Source: DAISKN01 sp963716925 (GTDB lineage: Bacteria; Acidobacteriota; Vicinamibacteria; Marinacidobacterales; SMYC01). Taken from it: a DNA stretch of 64,000 nucleotides. The stretch spans positions 62,001 through 126,000 of the forward strand of contig CAVQUX010000011.1 in the NCBI GenBank assembly GCA_963716925.1. The letters run 5' to 3'. The first letter of the stretch is position 1; each line of letters opens with the position of its first letter. Below are positions 21,236-32,568 of the stretch, one piece after another. Both the position numbers and the translations under genes were made by a program. A model generated the notes under the pieces. It saw nothing but the letters and a program-made list of their open reading frames with translations. It was not told where the DNA came from and searched no databases.

Positions 21236-22086
21236 GCCTCGGAGGTTTTCCTCTCGCGCTCCTCCTTTTCCTCCATCCCCTCGCTTCCGCGGCCGGGCCG
21301 GACGACCGGGAGTGGATCCAGCTCTTCGACGGGAAGAGTCTCGACGGCTGGACGCCGAAGTTCAAAGGCTACGAGCCGGGCGTGAATTTCCGCGACACCT
21401 TCCGCGTCGAGAACGGGGTCTTGAAGGTATCGTACGAGAAGTACGACCGTTTCGAGAACCAGTTCGGACATCTTTTCTACAACACTCCTTTTTCGCACTA
21501 CGTCATCGCCGTCGAGTACCGGTTCGTCGGCCCGCCCACTCCCGGCGCTCCCGATTGGGCGGTCCGCAACAGCGGGGTCATGCTCCACGGGCAGACGCCT
21601 TCGAGCATGCCGAAGGAGCAGGACTTCCCGATTTCCATCGAGGTGCAGTTTCTCGGAGGCGACGGCTCCGCCGAGCGCTCGACCGCCAACCTCTGCACAC
21701 CGGGAACGCACGTCGTCATGAACGGGAAGCTCGAGACCGAGCACTGCATCGACTCGAAGTCGAAGACCTTCCACGGCGAACAGTGGGTGCGGGTCGAAGC
21801 GGAGGTGCACGGCGGCGGTCTCGTGATCCATCGGGTGAACGGAGAGGAGGTCCTGCGGTACGAGAAGCCTCAGATCGGCGGAGGCGTGGTCTCGGGCTAT
21901 GACCCCGCGGTGAAGAAGGACGGTGTGCTCCTCGAGTCGGGGACGATCTCCCTGCAGGCCGAAAGCCACGCGATCGAGTTTCGGAAAGTGGAGCTCCTGA
22001 ACCTCGCGGGCTGCACCGACCCGAAGGCGCTCAACTACAAATCCTACTTCGAGAAGTCCGATCCGTCGGCCTGCCGCTTCCGATGA
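21232..22086 (+). CDS. Secreted DUF1080 (3-keto-disaccharide hydrolase-like) protein
   Basis: 284 residues. A signal peptide (FPLALLLFLHPLASAAG) precedes the DUF1080 hallmark WIQLFDGKSLDGWTPKF and a concanavalin-type beta sandwich (NSGVMLHGQTP, ISIEVQFLGGDG, WVRVEAEVHGG, IEFRKVELLNL). Members bind or cleave modified disaccharides or glycans; substrate is unknown. The C-terminal ~22 residues carry an extra motif, GCTDPKALNY...DPSAC, resembling short Cys-flanked repeats at the ends of other secreted proteins. It overlaps the PilZ gene and is followed 12 bases later by the propeller gene. Confidence 0.85.
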   Translation: MSLGGFPLALLLFLHPLASAAGPDDREWIQLFDGKSLDGWTPKFKGYEPGVNFRDTFRVENGVLKVSYEKYDRFENQFGHLFYNTPFSHYVIAVEYRFVGPPTPGAPDWAVRNSGVMLHGQTPSSMPKEQDFPISIEVQFLGGDGSAERSTANLCTPGTHVVMNGKLETEHCIDSKSKTFHGEQWVRVEAEVHGGGLVIHRVNGEEVLRYEKPQIGGGVVSGYDPAVKKDGVLLESGTISLQAESHAIEFRKVELLNLAGCTDPKALNYKSYFEKSDPSACRFR

Positions 22087-22098
22087 GCCCGTGAGCCG

Positions 22099-25000
22099 AT
22101 GAGAACGTTCGCGGTTCTCGCGACCGCCGTGCTCCTCGGTGCGCGCGCGAGCGCGGCCACCGTCGATTCATCGCTCGTCCAGGAGCTCCGCTACCGCCTC
22201 ATCGGCCCATTCCGCGCCAGCCGGACCGTCGGCGGCGTCGGCGTACCGAGTCGGCCGAACGTCTTCTACGCCGGCGTGAACAACGGTGGGGTGTGGAAGA
22301 CGGACGACTACGGCCGCACCTGGAAACCCATCTTCGACGACGCGCCCACGGGCTCGATAGGCGACGTCGCCGTTTCGCCCTCCCATCCCGACGTGATCTA
22401 CATCGGGACCGGTGAGGGTCTGCATCGACCCGACCTCAGCGTGGGTGACGGAATCTTCAAGTCCACCGACGGGGGGAACACCTGGGCGCAGGTCGGTCTC
22501 GGAGACGTGCAGCAGGTGGGACGGATCGTCGTTCATCCGGAGAATCCCGAAGTGGTGTTCGTCGCGGGGATGGGTCATCCCTACGGTCCGAACGAGGAGC
22601 GGGGAGTCTTTCGGACGACGGACGGAGGCCGGACCTGGGAGAAGGTCCTCTACGTCGATCGCAACACCGGGGCGAGCATCGTGGAGCTCGACCCCTCGGA
22701 CGCGCGGACGATCTTCGCCGGTCTCTGGGAGCACCGCGAGGGTCCGTGGGAGAACGGTAGCTTCTCCGGCGCCGGGACCGGTCTGTACAAATCGACGGAC
22801 GGCGGGTCTACGTGGCGCAGGCTCGCTCGCGGTCTGCCCACAGACGACTGGGGCCCGCTGTTCATCGGGATTGCGCCGAGCGACTCCAGGCGGGTGTACG
22901 TGACGGTGAGCGCCCGCGGCGGCGGGGGCCTGTTCCGAAGCGACGACGGCGGGGAGAGCTTCTCGCAGGTCTCGAACGATCCGCGCGTCGGCGGGGACGT
23001 GCGGGTCCATCCCCGGAACGCCGACGTGGTATTCGTCGGAACGATCGCGGCCTATCGCTCCGACGACGGAGGCCGGAGCTGGACCTCCGTCAAGGGAGCT
23101 CCCGGTGGAGACGACTATCAGCGGATCTGGATCAACCCGGAGCAGCCGGACGTCATGCTGTTCACCGCGGATCAGGGCGCGACCGTCACCGTGAACGGGG
23201 GCCGGACCTGGAGCTCCTGGTACAACCAGCCGACGGCCCAGCTCTATCACGTGGCGACCGACAACCAGTTCCCGTACTGGATCTACGGCGGCCAGCAGGA
23301 GAGCGGAGCCATCGGGACGGCGAGCCGCGGAAACGGCGGGCAGATCTCGTTTCGCGACTGGATGGGAGTCGGTGCGGACGAGTACGCCTATGTCGCGCCC
23401 GACCCCAGGAATCCCGACGTCATCTACGGAGGCCGTGTGGTCCGCTTCGACAAACGCACCGGCCAGACACAGAACGTCGCGCCCGAAGCTCTGCGATCGG
23501 GCAAGTACCGCATGCTGCGCACCCTGCCGCTTCTCTTTCACCCGGCGGACCCGACGATGCTGCTCTTCGCGACGAACGTGCTCTGGAAGACCACCTCCGG
23601 GGGCCGGGAGTGGGAGGTCATGAGCCCGGACCTCTCGCGCGAGCGGCCGGAGGTTCCCGAAAGCGTGGGCGACTTCGCCACCTCGGATCTCGAGAACATG
23701 CCGCGGCGCGGCGTCATCTACGCCGTGGGGCCCTCGACCCTCGCCGTCGATACGATCTGGGCGGGCACCGACGACGGCCTGGTTCACCTCACCCGCGATG
23801 GGGGAAGGAGCTGGACGGACGTGACTCCGGAGGAGCTTCGTTCCTGGGACAAGGTCTCTTCGATCGACGCCGGACACTTCGACGCCGACACCGCCTACAT
23901 CGCGGTCAACGCGATTCGTCGCGACGACCGGCGGCCTCACCTCTATCGGACCCACGATCGGGGAGCCACGTGGACGCGCATCGTGAACGGCCTCGAGGAC
24001 GGAGGTCCGACGAACGTCCTCCGCGAGGATCCCAGGCAGCCCGGGCTGCTGTTCGCCGGAACCGAACGGGCGGTCTATTTCTCGATCGACGACGGCGGGA
24101 GCTGGCAGTCCCTGCGGCAGAACATGCCGGCTTCGTCGGTGCGCGATCTGGTGATTCACGAGAACGACCTGGTGGTGGGAACCCACGGCCGGTCCATCTG
24201 GGTGCTCGATAACGTGGCGCCGCTCCGCGAGCTCGCCCGGGCGGCGGAAGCCGAGCGCGCGCATCTCTTCGAGCCGCCGCCGGCGATGCGGGTTCGATGG
24301 AACCTGTTCCTCGACACTCCTCTCCCGCCCGAGGAGCCCGCGGGCGAGAACCCTCCCGACGGCGCGATTCTGGACTACCACCTGAAGGACCGCGCCTCTC
24401 GAGTGACGCTCCAGATCCTCGACGGCGGGGATTCGATTCGAACGTTCTCGAGCGGCGATCCGCCGGAGCCTGTCGATCCCGACTCCTGGTGGTACCCCAC
24501 GTTCTGGATGCGTCCGCCGCAGAAGCTTTCCACCGAGCCGGGTCATCACCGCTTCGTCTGGGACCTGCGCTACCCGCCGCCGCCCGGCACACGCAGAGAG
24601 CTCGGTATCGCCGCGGTGTCTCATCGAACTCCCACGGGCCCGCTCGGACCCTTCGTTGCTCCCGGCGCCTACACCGTGCGGCTCACCGTCGACGGCGCGG
24701 TGGTCGAGCGGAGGATCGAAGTCCGTCTCGATCCCCGCGTTCGGACGAGTGAAGAGGACGTACGCCTGCAGACGGAGAGCTCGCTCGCGTGCTATCGGGG
24801 CTACCTGGAGGCGCAGAAGATCCGCGACGCGATCGACGGGCTTCCTCCGGAACGACGCGAGGGATGGACGAAGTATCGGGGCGAAGGAGAGCCCGAGGAG
24901 CCGGACACGCTCTACGGCAGCATCACCGAGACTTCCCCGGAGGAGGAGTCCGTCTCTGGACTGCAGCAGAAGTTCCTCTACATGTTGAAGCTCCTGCAGC

Positions 25001-25101
25001 AGGCGGACGCTCGTCCCACCTCCCAAGCGCTGGCTGCCGTCCAGAAGCTCCAGGAGCGTCTTCGTTCTCTCGCCCGGCGATGGGAGGAGGCCCGACCGTG
25101 A
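22099..25101 (+). CDS. Secreted VPS10/sortilin-like BNR-repeat propeller protein
   Basis: 1,000 residues, of a family often annotated as glycosyl hydrolase or WD40/YVTN/BNR-like. A signal peptide (FAVLATAVLLGARASA) leads into LVQELRYRLIGPFRASRTVGGVGVPS. About ten Asp-box motifs (S-x-D-x-G-x-T-W; for example STDGGNTW, TTDGGRTW, STDGGSTW, SDDGGRSW, TRDGGRSW) build two stacked propellers to about residue 720. The C-terminal third is a beta domain plus a helical region. No sialidase catalytic Arg triad is evident, so binding rather than hydrolysis is more likely. Its stop overlaps the start of the M28 peptidase (GTGA), so they are coupled. Confidence 0.85.
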   Translation: MRTFAVLATAVLLGARASAATVDSSLVQELRYRLIGPFRASRTVGGVGVPSRPNVFYAGVNNGGVWKTDDYGRTWKPIFDDAPTGSIGDVAVSPSHPDVIYIGTGEGLHRPDLSVGDGIFKSTDGGNTWAQVGLGDVQQVGRIVVHPENPEVVFVAGMGHPYGPNEERGVFRTTDGGRTWEKVLYVDRNTGASIVELDPSDARTIFAGLWEHREGPWENGSFSGAGTGLYKSTDGGSTWRRLARGLPTDDWGPLFIGIAPSDSRRVYVTVSARGGGGLFRSDDGGESFSQVSNDPRVGGDVRVHPRNADVVFVGTIAAYRSDDGGRSWTSVKGAPGGDDYQRIWINPEQPDVMLFTADQGATVTVNGGRTWSSWYNQPTAQLYHVATDNQFPYWIYGGQQESGAIGTASRGNGGQISFRDWMGVGADEYAYVAPDPRNPDVIYGGRVVRFDKRTGQTQNVAPEALRSGKYRMLRTLPLLFHPADPTMLLFATNVLWKTTSGGREWEVMSPDLSRERPEVPESVGDFATSDLENMPRRGVIYAVGPSTLAVDTIWAGTDDGLVHLTRDGGRSWTDVTPEELRSWDKVSSIDAGHFDADTAYIAVNAIRRDDRRPHLYRTHDRGATWTRIVNGLEDGGPTNVLREDPRQPGLLFAGTERAVYFSIDDGGSWQSLRQNMPASSVRDLVIHENDLVVGTHGRSIWVLDNVAPLRELARAAEAERAHLFEPPPAMRVRWNLFLDTPLPPEEPAGENPPDGAILDYHLKDRASRVTLQILDGGDSIRTFSSGDPPEPVDPDSWWYPTFWMRPPQKLSTEPGHHRFVWDLRYPPPPGTRRELGIAAVSHRTPTGPLGPFVAPGAYTVRLTVDGAVVERRIEVRLDPRVRTSEEDVRLQTESSLACYRGYLEAQKIRDAIDGLPPERREGWTKYRGEGEPEEPDTLYGSITETSPEEESVSGLQQKFLYMLKLLQQADARPTSQALAAVQKLQERLRSLARRWEEARP

Positions 25102-26315
25102 TTCCTTCGATTGCGCTCTTCGCCGCCGTGCTCGCGCACCAGCCGCCGTCCGAGCCCGTCGCCGCCGACGTGGGGACGCTCGTGAGCCGTCTGGACCTGG
25201 AGCGATACAAGGAGACGCTCCGGGGCCTGACTCGATTCGGGGATCGCCGGCAGGGAACGAAGCGAAACCGGGACGCGATCGACTGGATCGAGGCGCAGCT
25301 GAAAGCTGCCGGCTGCGCCACCGAGCGGATGGACTACCTGTTCGACCCGGCCCCCTCCACGGGCGGAGGCCCCCGTCCTCCGGCCGAGCCGAACCCGTCG
25401 GGCGGCACTCCGACGGGCGGCCGCGTCGGGCGAAACGGCTCCGGGCCCGGCGGGGCTTCGATCTTCGGCTATCGGGGGCGAACGGGCGTCAACACCGATG
25501 AGACGGCGCAGCAAGACGAGGCGCTTCGCGAGCTGAATCGCGAGCCGGCGTCGAACGGTCAAAGGCAGCAGGTCTACTGCACGAAGATCGGCGCGACGCG
25601 TCCCGACGAGATGTACATCATCGGGGCCCACATGGACGGCCACGGGTGGGGAGAGGCCGCGAACGACGACGGCTCGGGAACGGCGCTCGTCATCGAGCTC
25701 GCGAGGGTCTTCAACGCCCCGGACGTCGATACCGAGCGATCGATCCGGTTCGTCCTCTGGAACAACGAGGAGACGGGCCTGAACGGAGCCCGGGCCTACG
25801 TGGAGCAGCGACAGAGCCTTCAAGGCCGCGAGGACCCGCCGGGCTCGCGACGCTACCCCGAGCCCCGATGGCTGGGAATGATCCAGCACGACATGATGCT
25901 CTTCGATCACGGGGCGCCCCGGGCCGACGGAACGGTGAGCCGCGATCAGCGGCCCGAGGCGGACGTGAACATCGAGTTCCAGTCGACGGCCGAGCTCGCC
26001 GAGAAGGCTCGGAATCTCGCGTTCCTCTTCAAGGCGGCGAACGACGCCTACGCGACCGACTATCCGGCGACCGTCGGGCCGCACATGACGAACACCGACT
26101 CGACGCCGTTCATGAATGTCGTCCCCTCGATCAGTCTCCGGGAGAACGAGAGGGGCGCCCAGATCGGAGCGGGCTGGGATCCGCATTGGCACCAGCCGAC
26201 GGATGTCTATTCCACGTTCACCGACGACGATTTCCGGCTGGGCCTCAACGCCGCCCAGACGACGCTGGCCGCGGTGGCGCGGCTAGCGGGCGCTTCCCTA
26301 GTCAACCGACCTTGA
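25098..26315 (+). CDS. Secreted M28-family metallopeptidase
   Basis: 405 residues from GTG 25098, which overlaps the stop of the propeller gene. A short hydrophobic N-terminus (IPSIALFAAVLAHQPPS) suggests export. The co-catalytic zinc pattern of M28 aminopeptidases is present: His in GAHMDGHGWGEAANDDGSGTA with its following Asp, Asp in NDDGSG, the Glu pair in WNNEETGLNGARAY, Asp in IQHDMMLFD and the final His in DPHWHQPTDVY. A Gly/Pro-rich insertion (~75-125) is unusual. It probably acts outside the cytoplasm on peptides. The tail-tube-like gene starts 16 bases downstream with a strong AGGAGG. Confidence 0.88.
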   Translation: MIPSIALFAAVLAHQPPSEPVAADVGTLVSRLDLERYKETLRGLTRFGDRRQGTKRNRDAIDWIEAQLKAAGCATERMDYLFDPAPSTGGGPRPPAEPNPSGGTPTGGRVGRNGSGPGGASIFGYRGRTGVNTDETAQQDEALRELNREPASNGQRQQVYCTKIGATRPDEMYIIGAHMDGHGWGEAANDDGSGTALVIELARVFNAPDVDTERSIRFVLWNNEETGLNGARAYVEQRQSLQGREDPPGSRRYPEPRWLGMIQHDMMLFDHGAPRADGTVSRDQRPEADVNIEFQSTAELAEKARNLAFLFKAANDAYATDYPATVGPHMTNTDSTPFMNVVPSISLRENERGAQIGAGWDPHWHQPTDVYSTFTDDDFRLGLNAAQTTLAAVARLAGASLVNRP

Positions 26316-26331
26316 ACAGGAGGAATTGGCC

Positions 26332-26829
26332 GTGACTATCTCTCGTCGAATCTGGACACTGGGTCTCGTTCCCCTCGCCGCGCTCGCGCTCATGGCGCCC
26401 GCGCGGCCCGACTTCGCGCGCAGGCCGGGCTTTCGAATCGAGCTCGACGGATCCTCCCTGGGCTCGTTCACGAAGCTTTCGGGTCTCGAGGTTGAAATCG
26501 AAATCGTGGAGTTCCGTGAGGGCGGGGATCCGAGCGCGATTCCGAGGAAGCTCCCCGGGCGGACCACTTTCGGCAACGTCACTCTGCAGCGAGGCTATGT
26601 GAACCAGTCCCTGTTCGAGGCCTGGATCGGCCAGGTCCGGGAAGGTGCTCCGGGCTTTCGCAAGAACCTGTCGCTTTCGATCCTCGACCGCAACGGCGCC
26701 GAGACCGCGAGATACAACCTCTTCAACTGCTGGCCGGCGTCCTGGGAGCTGGCAACTCCGGACGGAAAGGGCGGCGACGTCGTCATCGAAGAGGTGGTGC
26801 TCGCCGTCGAGGGGTTCGAGAGAGTCTGA
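26332..26829 (+). CDS. Phage/eCIS tail-tube (gp19-like) protein with signal peptide
   Basis: 165 residues. From about residue 30 it follows the T4 gp19/eCIS inner-tube pattern: FRIELDGSSLGSFTKLSGLE, VEFREGGDPSAIPRKLPGRT, FGNVTLQRGYVNQSLFEAWI, LSILDRNGAETARYNLFNCWP and VVLAVEGFERV. Tube proteins of contractile systems are cytoplasmic, but this one begins with a signal-peptide-like segment (ISRRIWTLGLVPLAALALMAPA). I chose GTG 26332 because AGGAGG is 8 bases upstream; TTG 26326 is too close. No sheath, baseplate, spike or AAA+ gene is present. It is the last gene of the kinase/PilZ/secreted-protein operon. A domesticated exported tube homologue is the simplest reading; polymerisation is untested. 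Confidence 0.8.
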   Translation: MTISRRIWTLGLVPLAALALMAPARPDFARRPGFRIELDGSSLGSFTKLSGLEVEIEIVEFREGGDPSAIPRKLPGRTTFGNVTLQRGYVNQSLFEAWIGQVREGAPGFRKNLSLSILDRNGAETARYNLFNCWPASWELATPDGKGGDVVIEEVVLAVEGFERV

Positions 26830-26845
26830 GCCCTCCCGTCGGGTG

Positions 26846-26892
26846 TTGCGGGCGGGAAGCCGGCCGGCATATACTGCTAAAAAATTAGCAGT
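26846..26892 (+). promoter_or_regulatory. Promoter overlapped by a perfect 20-bp palindrome
   Basis: TTGCGG (26846-26851), 18 bp, and TATACT (26870-26875) form a plausible promoter. The palindrome ACTGCTAAAAAATTAGCAGT occupies 26873-26892 and overlaps the -10 box, ten bases before the HEAT-repeat ATG. This placement is typical of a repressor operator. No repressor gene is nearby. Confidence 0.65.
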
Positions 26893-26902
26893 GGAGGGCG
26901 CG

Positions 26903-27973
26903 ATGTCCGACCGATTCCTGTTTCCCCTTCTCCTGTTTCTCGCCGCGACCGTTCCTGCGGCCTCTCAGACCTCATCGCTCGAGCGGTGGATCCGGGACCT
27001 CCCATCGGCGGAGCCCTCAGTGCGCGCCGAGGCCGCGTGCCGCATCGGCCGGATGGGGTCGCGCGGGGCTTCTGCCATACCCATGCTCGTGGAGCTTCTC
27101 TCGGACGCGGAGGCTTTCGAGTCCACCGGACGCTCCGGGTGTCTCGGCGATCGCGGCTCCTGGGGAGATCGGAAGCGGACCCCGGGGGAAGAGGCCGCGG
27201 GAGCGCTCGCGGAAATCGGCCGCGCCAGCTTCGACCCCCTGGTCGGGGCGCTCGAATCGCCGCTCTGGGTCGCGCGCAAGAACGCGGCGTTCGCCCTCGG
27301 CGCCCTCGAAGACCCGCGGGCGATCCGTCCCCTGGTGCCGCGCCTTTCCGACGAGATGCCCGGAGTCCGGGAGCAGGCGGCCTGGGCGCTGGGAGCTCTC
27401 GAGGCCCGGGAGGCGGCCGGGCCTCTCGCCGGTGCGCTCGAGGACGAAAGCGCTTCCGTCCGCGAGCAGGCGGCCTGGGCCCTGGGAGCGATCGAGTCGG
27501 TCTCGAGCGTCGATGCGCTGGCGAAGGCTCTGGGCGATTCGGAGCCCTCGGTCCGGGAGCAAGCGGCGTGGGCTCTCGGCGCCATCGGCTCGGCTTCCTC
27601 CGTGGAGGCTTTGGCTAGGGCGCTCGGTGACGCGGATGCATCCGTCCGGGAGCAGGCCGCATGGGCTCTCGGCGCGATCGGGGACGCGCGCCCGGTCGAG
27701 TCTCTCGTTCGCGCTCTCGGCGACGAAAAGGCGGACGTTCGGGAACAGGCGGCGTGGGCTCTCGGCGCGATCGGGGACGAGGGCCCGCTCGAGTCTCTCG
27801 TTCGCGCTCTCGGCGACGAGAAGGCGGACGTTCGGGAACAGGCGGCGTGGGCCCTCGGAGCCATCGGCGACGACCGGGCCCTGTCGGCGCTGAGCCTCGC
27901 GCTCAAGGACGAGAGCGCGTCGGTGCGCGAGCAAGCGGCCTGGGCCCTCGAAGTCCTCGGGCATCGACAGTAG
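26903..27973 (+). CDS. Secreted HEAT/PBS-lyase-repeat protein
   Basis: 356 residues. A signal peptide (FLFPLLLFLAATVPAASQ) is followed by HEAT-like repeats. Seven consecutive copies of VREQAAWALG occur at an exact 31-residue period in the C-terminal half, with two more diverged repeats before them. Consecutive units differ at few positions, so recent expansion is likely. Such alpha-solenoids bind other proteins; the partner is unknown. GGAGG lies before the ATG at 26903. Expression is probably controlled through the palindrome at 26873-26892. PBS-lyase-type HEAT proteins can act with phycobilins, but nothing here suggests that role. Confidence 0.85.
   Translation: MSDRFLFPLLLFLAATVPAASQTSSLERWIRDLPSAEPSVRAEAACRIGRMGSRGASAIPMLVELLSDAEAFESTGRSGCLGDRGSWGDRKRTPGEEAAGALAEIGRASFDPLVGALESPLWVARKNAAFALGALEDPRAIRPLVPRLSDEMPGVREQAAWALGALEAREAAGPLAGALEDESASVREQAAWALGAIESVSSVDALAKALGDSEPSVREQAAWALGAIGSASSVEALARALGDADASVREQAAWALGAIGDARPVESLVRALGDEKADVREQAAWALGAIGDEGPLESLVRALGDEKADVREQAAWALGAIGDDRALSALSLALKDESASVREQAAWALEVLGHRQ
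27365..27955 (+). repeat. Seven 93-bp in-frame tandem repeats
   Basis: The codons for VREQAAWALG recur at 27365, 27458, 27551, 27644, 27737, 27830 and 27923, exactly 93 bp apart. The units at ~27690-27775 and ~27783-27868 are nearly identical at the DNA level, so copy number may change by slippage or recombination. Confidence 0.85.
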
Positions 27974-28022
27974 CTCTCCGAGGCCGGCGCTCCGTCGCGT
28001 GAAACGCGGGGCACTCCAAGTC

Positions 28023-28052
28023 GCCATAAAACCAGATTTCTGGTATTATGGC
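28023..28052 (+). promoter_or_regulatory. Palindromic operator/promoter of the vapBC-like operon
   Basis: GCCATAAAACCAGA and TCTGGTATTATGGC form a 30-bp imperfect palindrome (13 of 14 arm pairs match, 2-bp centre). It ends three bases before the antitoxin ATG and contains a -10-like TATTAT (28044-28049). This is the expected layout for autoregulation by the antitoxin or toxin-antitoxin complex. Confidence 0.65.
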
Positions 28053-28055
28053 ACA

Positions 28056-28331
28056 ATGAAGACGACGCTCGATCTGCCGGACGATCTGATGCGCGCGATC
28101 AAGATCCGCGCCGTCCGGAAGAATCTCAAGCTCAAGGACGCGATCGCGGAGCTGCTCAAGCGCGGACTGGCTCGGGAGCCCGGAGGTCTGGCGAAAGTTC
28201 GAAACCGCGTGAGGCTCCCACTCGTTCGCTGTGCTCATGGGGCCTCGGACGCCGAGGAGATGACTCCGGAGCGGCTCGCCGAGGTTCTGCTGGAAGAGGA
28301 GGCGAGGGCCCACCGTGGTCCTGTGCGATAG
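28056..28331 (+). CDS. vapB: VapB-type ribbon-helix-helix antitoxin
   Basis: 91 residues from the ATG at 28056. The N-terminal 45 residues (MKTTLDLPDDLMRAIKIRAV, then LKLKDAIAELLKRGL) match the MetJ/Arc ribbon-helix-helix DNA-binding pattern of VapB antitoxins. The C-terminal half (about residues 50-91) is charged and should wrap the toxin. It overlaps the PIN toxin gene by 17 bases, the usual coupled arrangement, and a palindrome immediately upstream is the probable autoregulatory site. Start choice is supported by the domain boundary, as an upstream in-frame start would add residues encoded by the operator. Confidence 0.88.
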   Translation: MKTTLDLPDDLMRAIKIRAVRKNLKLKDAIAELLKRGLAREPGGLAKVRNRVRLPLVRCAHGASDAEEMTPERLAEVLLEEEARAHRGPVR

Positions 28332-28752
28332 CAACGTCTGGCTCGCGCTGGCGCTCTCCAAGCACGTTCACCACGGGGCGGCCCGAGACTGGCTGGAAAC
28401 CATCGACGAGCCGGGGACGGTTTTTTTCTGCCGGGCGACGCAGCAATCCTTTCTCCGGCTGCTCACCAACGCTTCGGTATTGCGTCCCTATGGGAACCCA
28501 CCGCTCACGAATCGGCAAGCGTGGAAAGCCTATGAGGCACTTCTAGCCGACGACCGGATCGCCCTGCGAGCGGAGGAGCCGGTGGCCTTGGAGAAGCAAT
28601 GGACGCACCTGGCCTTGCGCGACGACGCCTCGCCCAAGCTTTGGATGGATGCCTATCTCGCCGCTTTCGCTCTGGCCGCCGGAATGCGGATGGTCACGAC
28701 CGACGGCGCGTTTCGGCAATTCAAAGGTCTGGCTCTCGTCCTCGTCGGCTGA
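28315..28752 (+). CDS. vapC: VapC-type PIN-domain toxin
   Basis: 145 residues, a single PIN domain. Conserved acidic residues are Asp5 (VLCDSN), Asp112 (LWMDAYLAAFA) and Asp130 (VTTDGAF). The usual second-site acidic residue falls in RATQQSFLRLL and is Gln/Ser here, which I believe is normal for this VapC subgroup. PIN toxins are Mg-dependent RNases that cleave tRNA or rRNA sites; the target is not predictable. It starts at GTG 28315 inside the antitoxin gene. It converges with metH, with about 30 bases between stops. Confidence 0.9.
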   Translation: MVLCDSNVWLALALSKHVHHGAARDWLETIDEPGTVFFCRATQQSFLRLLTNASVLRPYGNPPLTNRQAWKAYEALLADDRIALRAEEPVALEKQWTHLALRDDASPKLWMDAYLAAFALAAGMRMVTTDGAFRQFKGLALVLVG

Positions 28753-28783
28753 CTCCCGGGCGACGAGCGCCTTCGCGTGCCGG

Positions 28784-32455
<3,672 letters not shown>

Positions 32456-32568
32456 CCTCTATGGTGATAACAACTTCGACCGGAGGAAGCAAGTCTCCGA
32501 CTCGTCGTCGTTTCGCCGCGGCGGCGGAAACTCCAGCTGCCGGCGAATCGCCCCGGCTCGTCGAGCTT

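Noticed and set aside
26332..26829. Prophage or eCIS cluster
   Set aside because: Only the tube homologue is present; no sheath, baseplate, terminase, integrase or AAA+ gene within 25 kb.
27365..27955. CRISPR-like array
   Set aside because: Repeats are 93 bp, in frame, without spacers and encode HEAT units.
26965..28056. Minus-strand frame with repeated APRAHAACSRT
   Set aside because: Antisense reading of the 93-bp HEAT repeats; extends into the palindromic operator and has no start signal.
32456..32568. Cobalamin or SAM/SAH riboswitch upstream of metH
   Set aside because: The 113-base gap is too short for a cobalamin riboswitch and shows none of the conserved boxes I could recognise.
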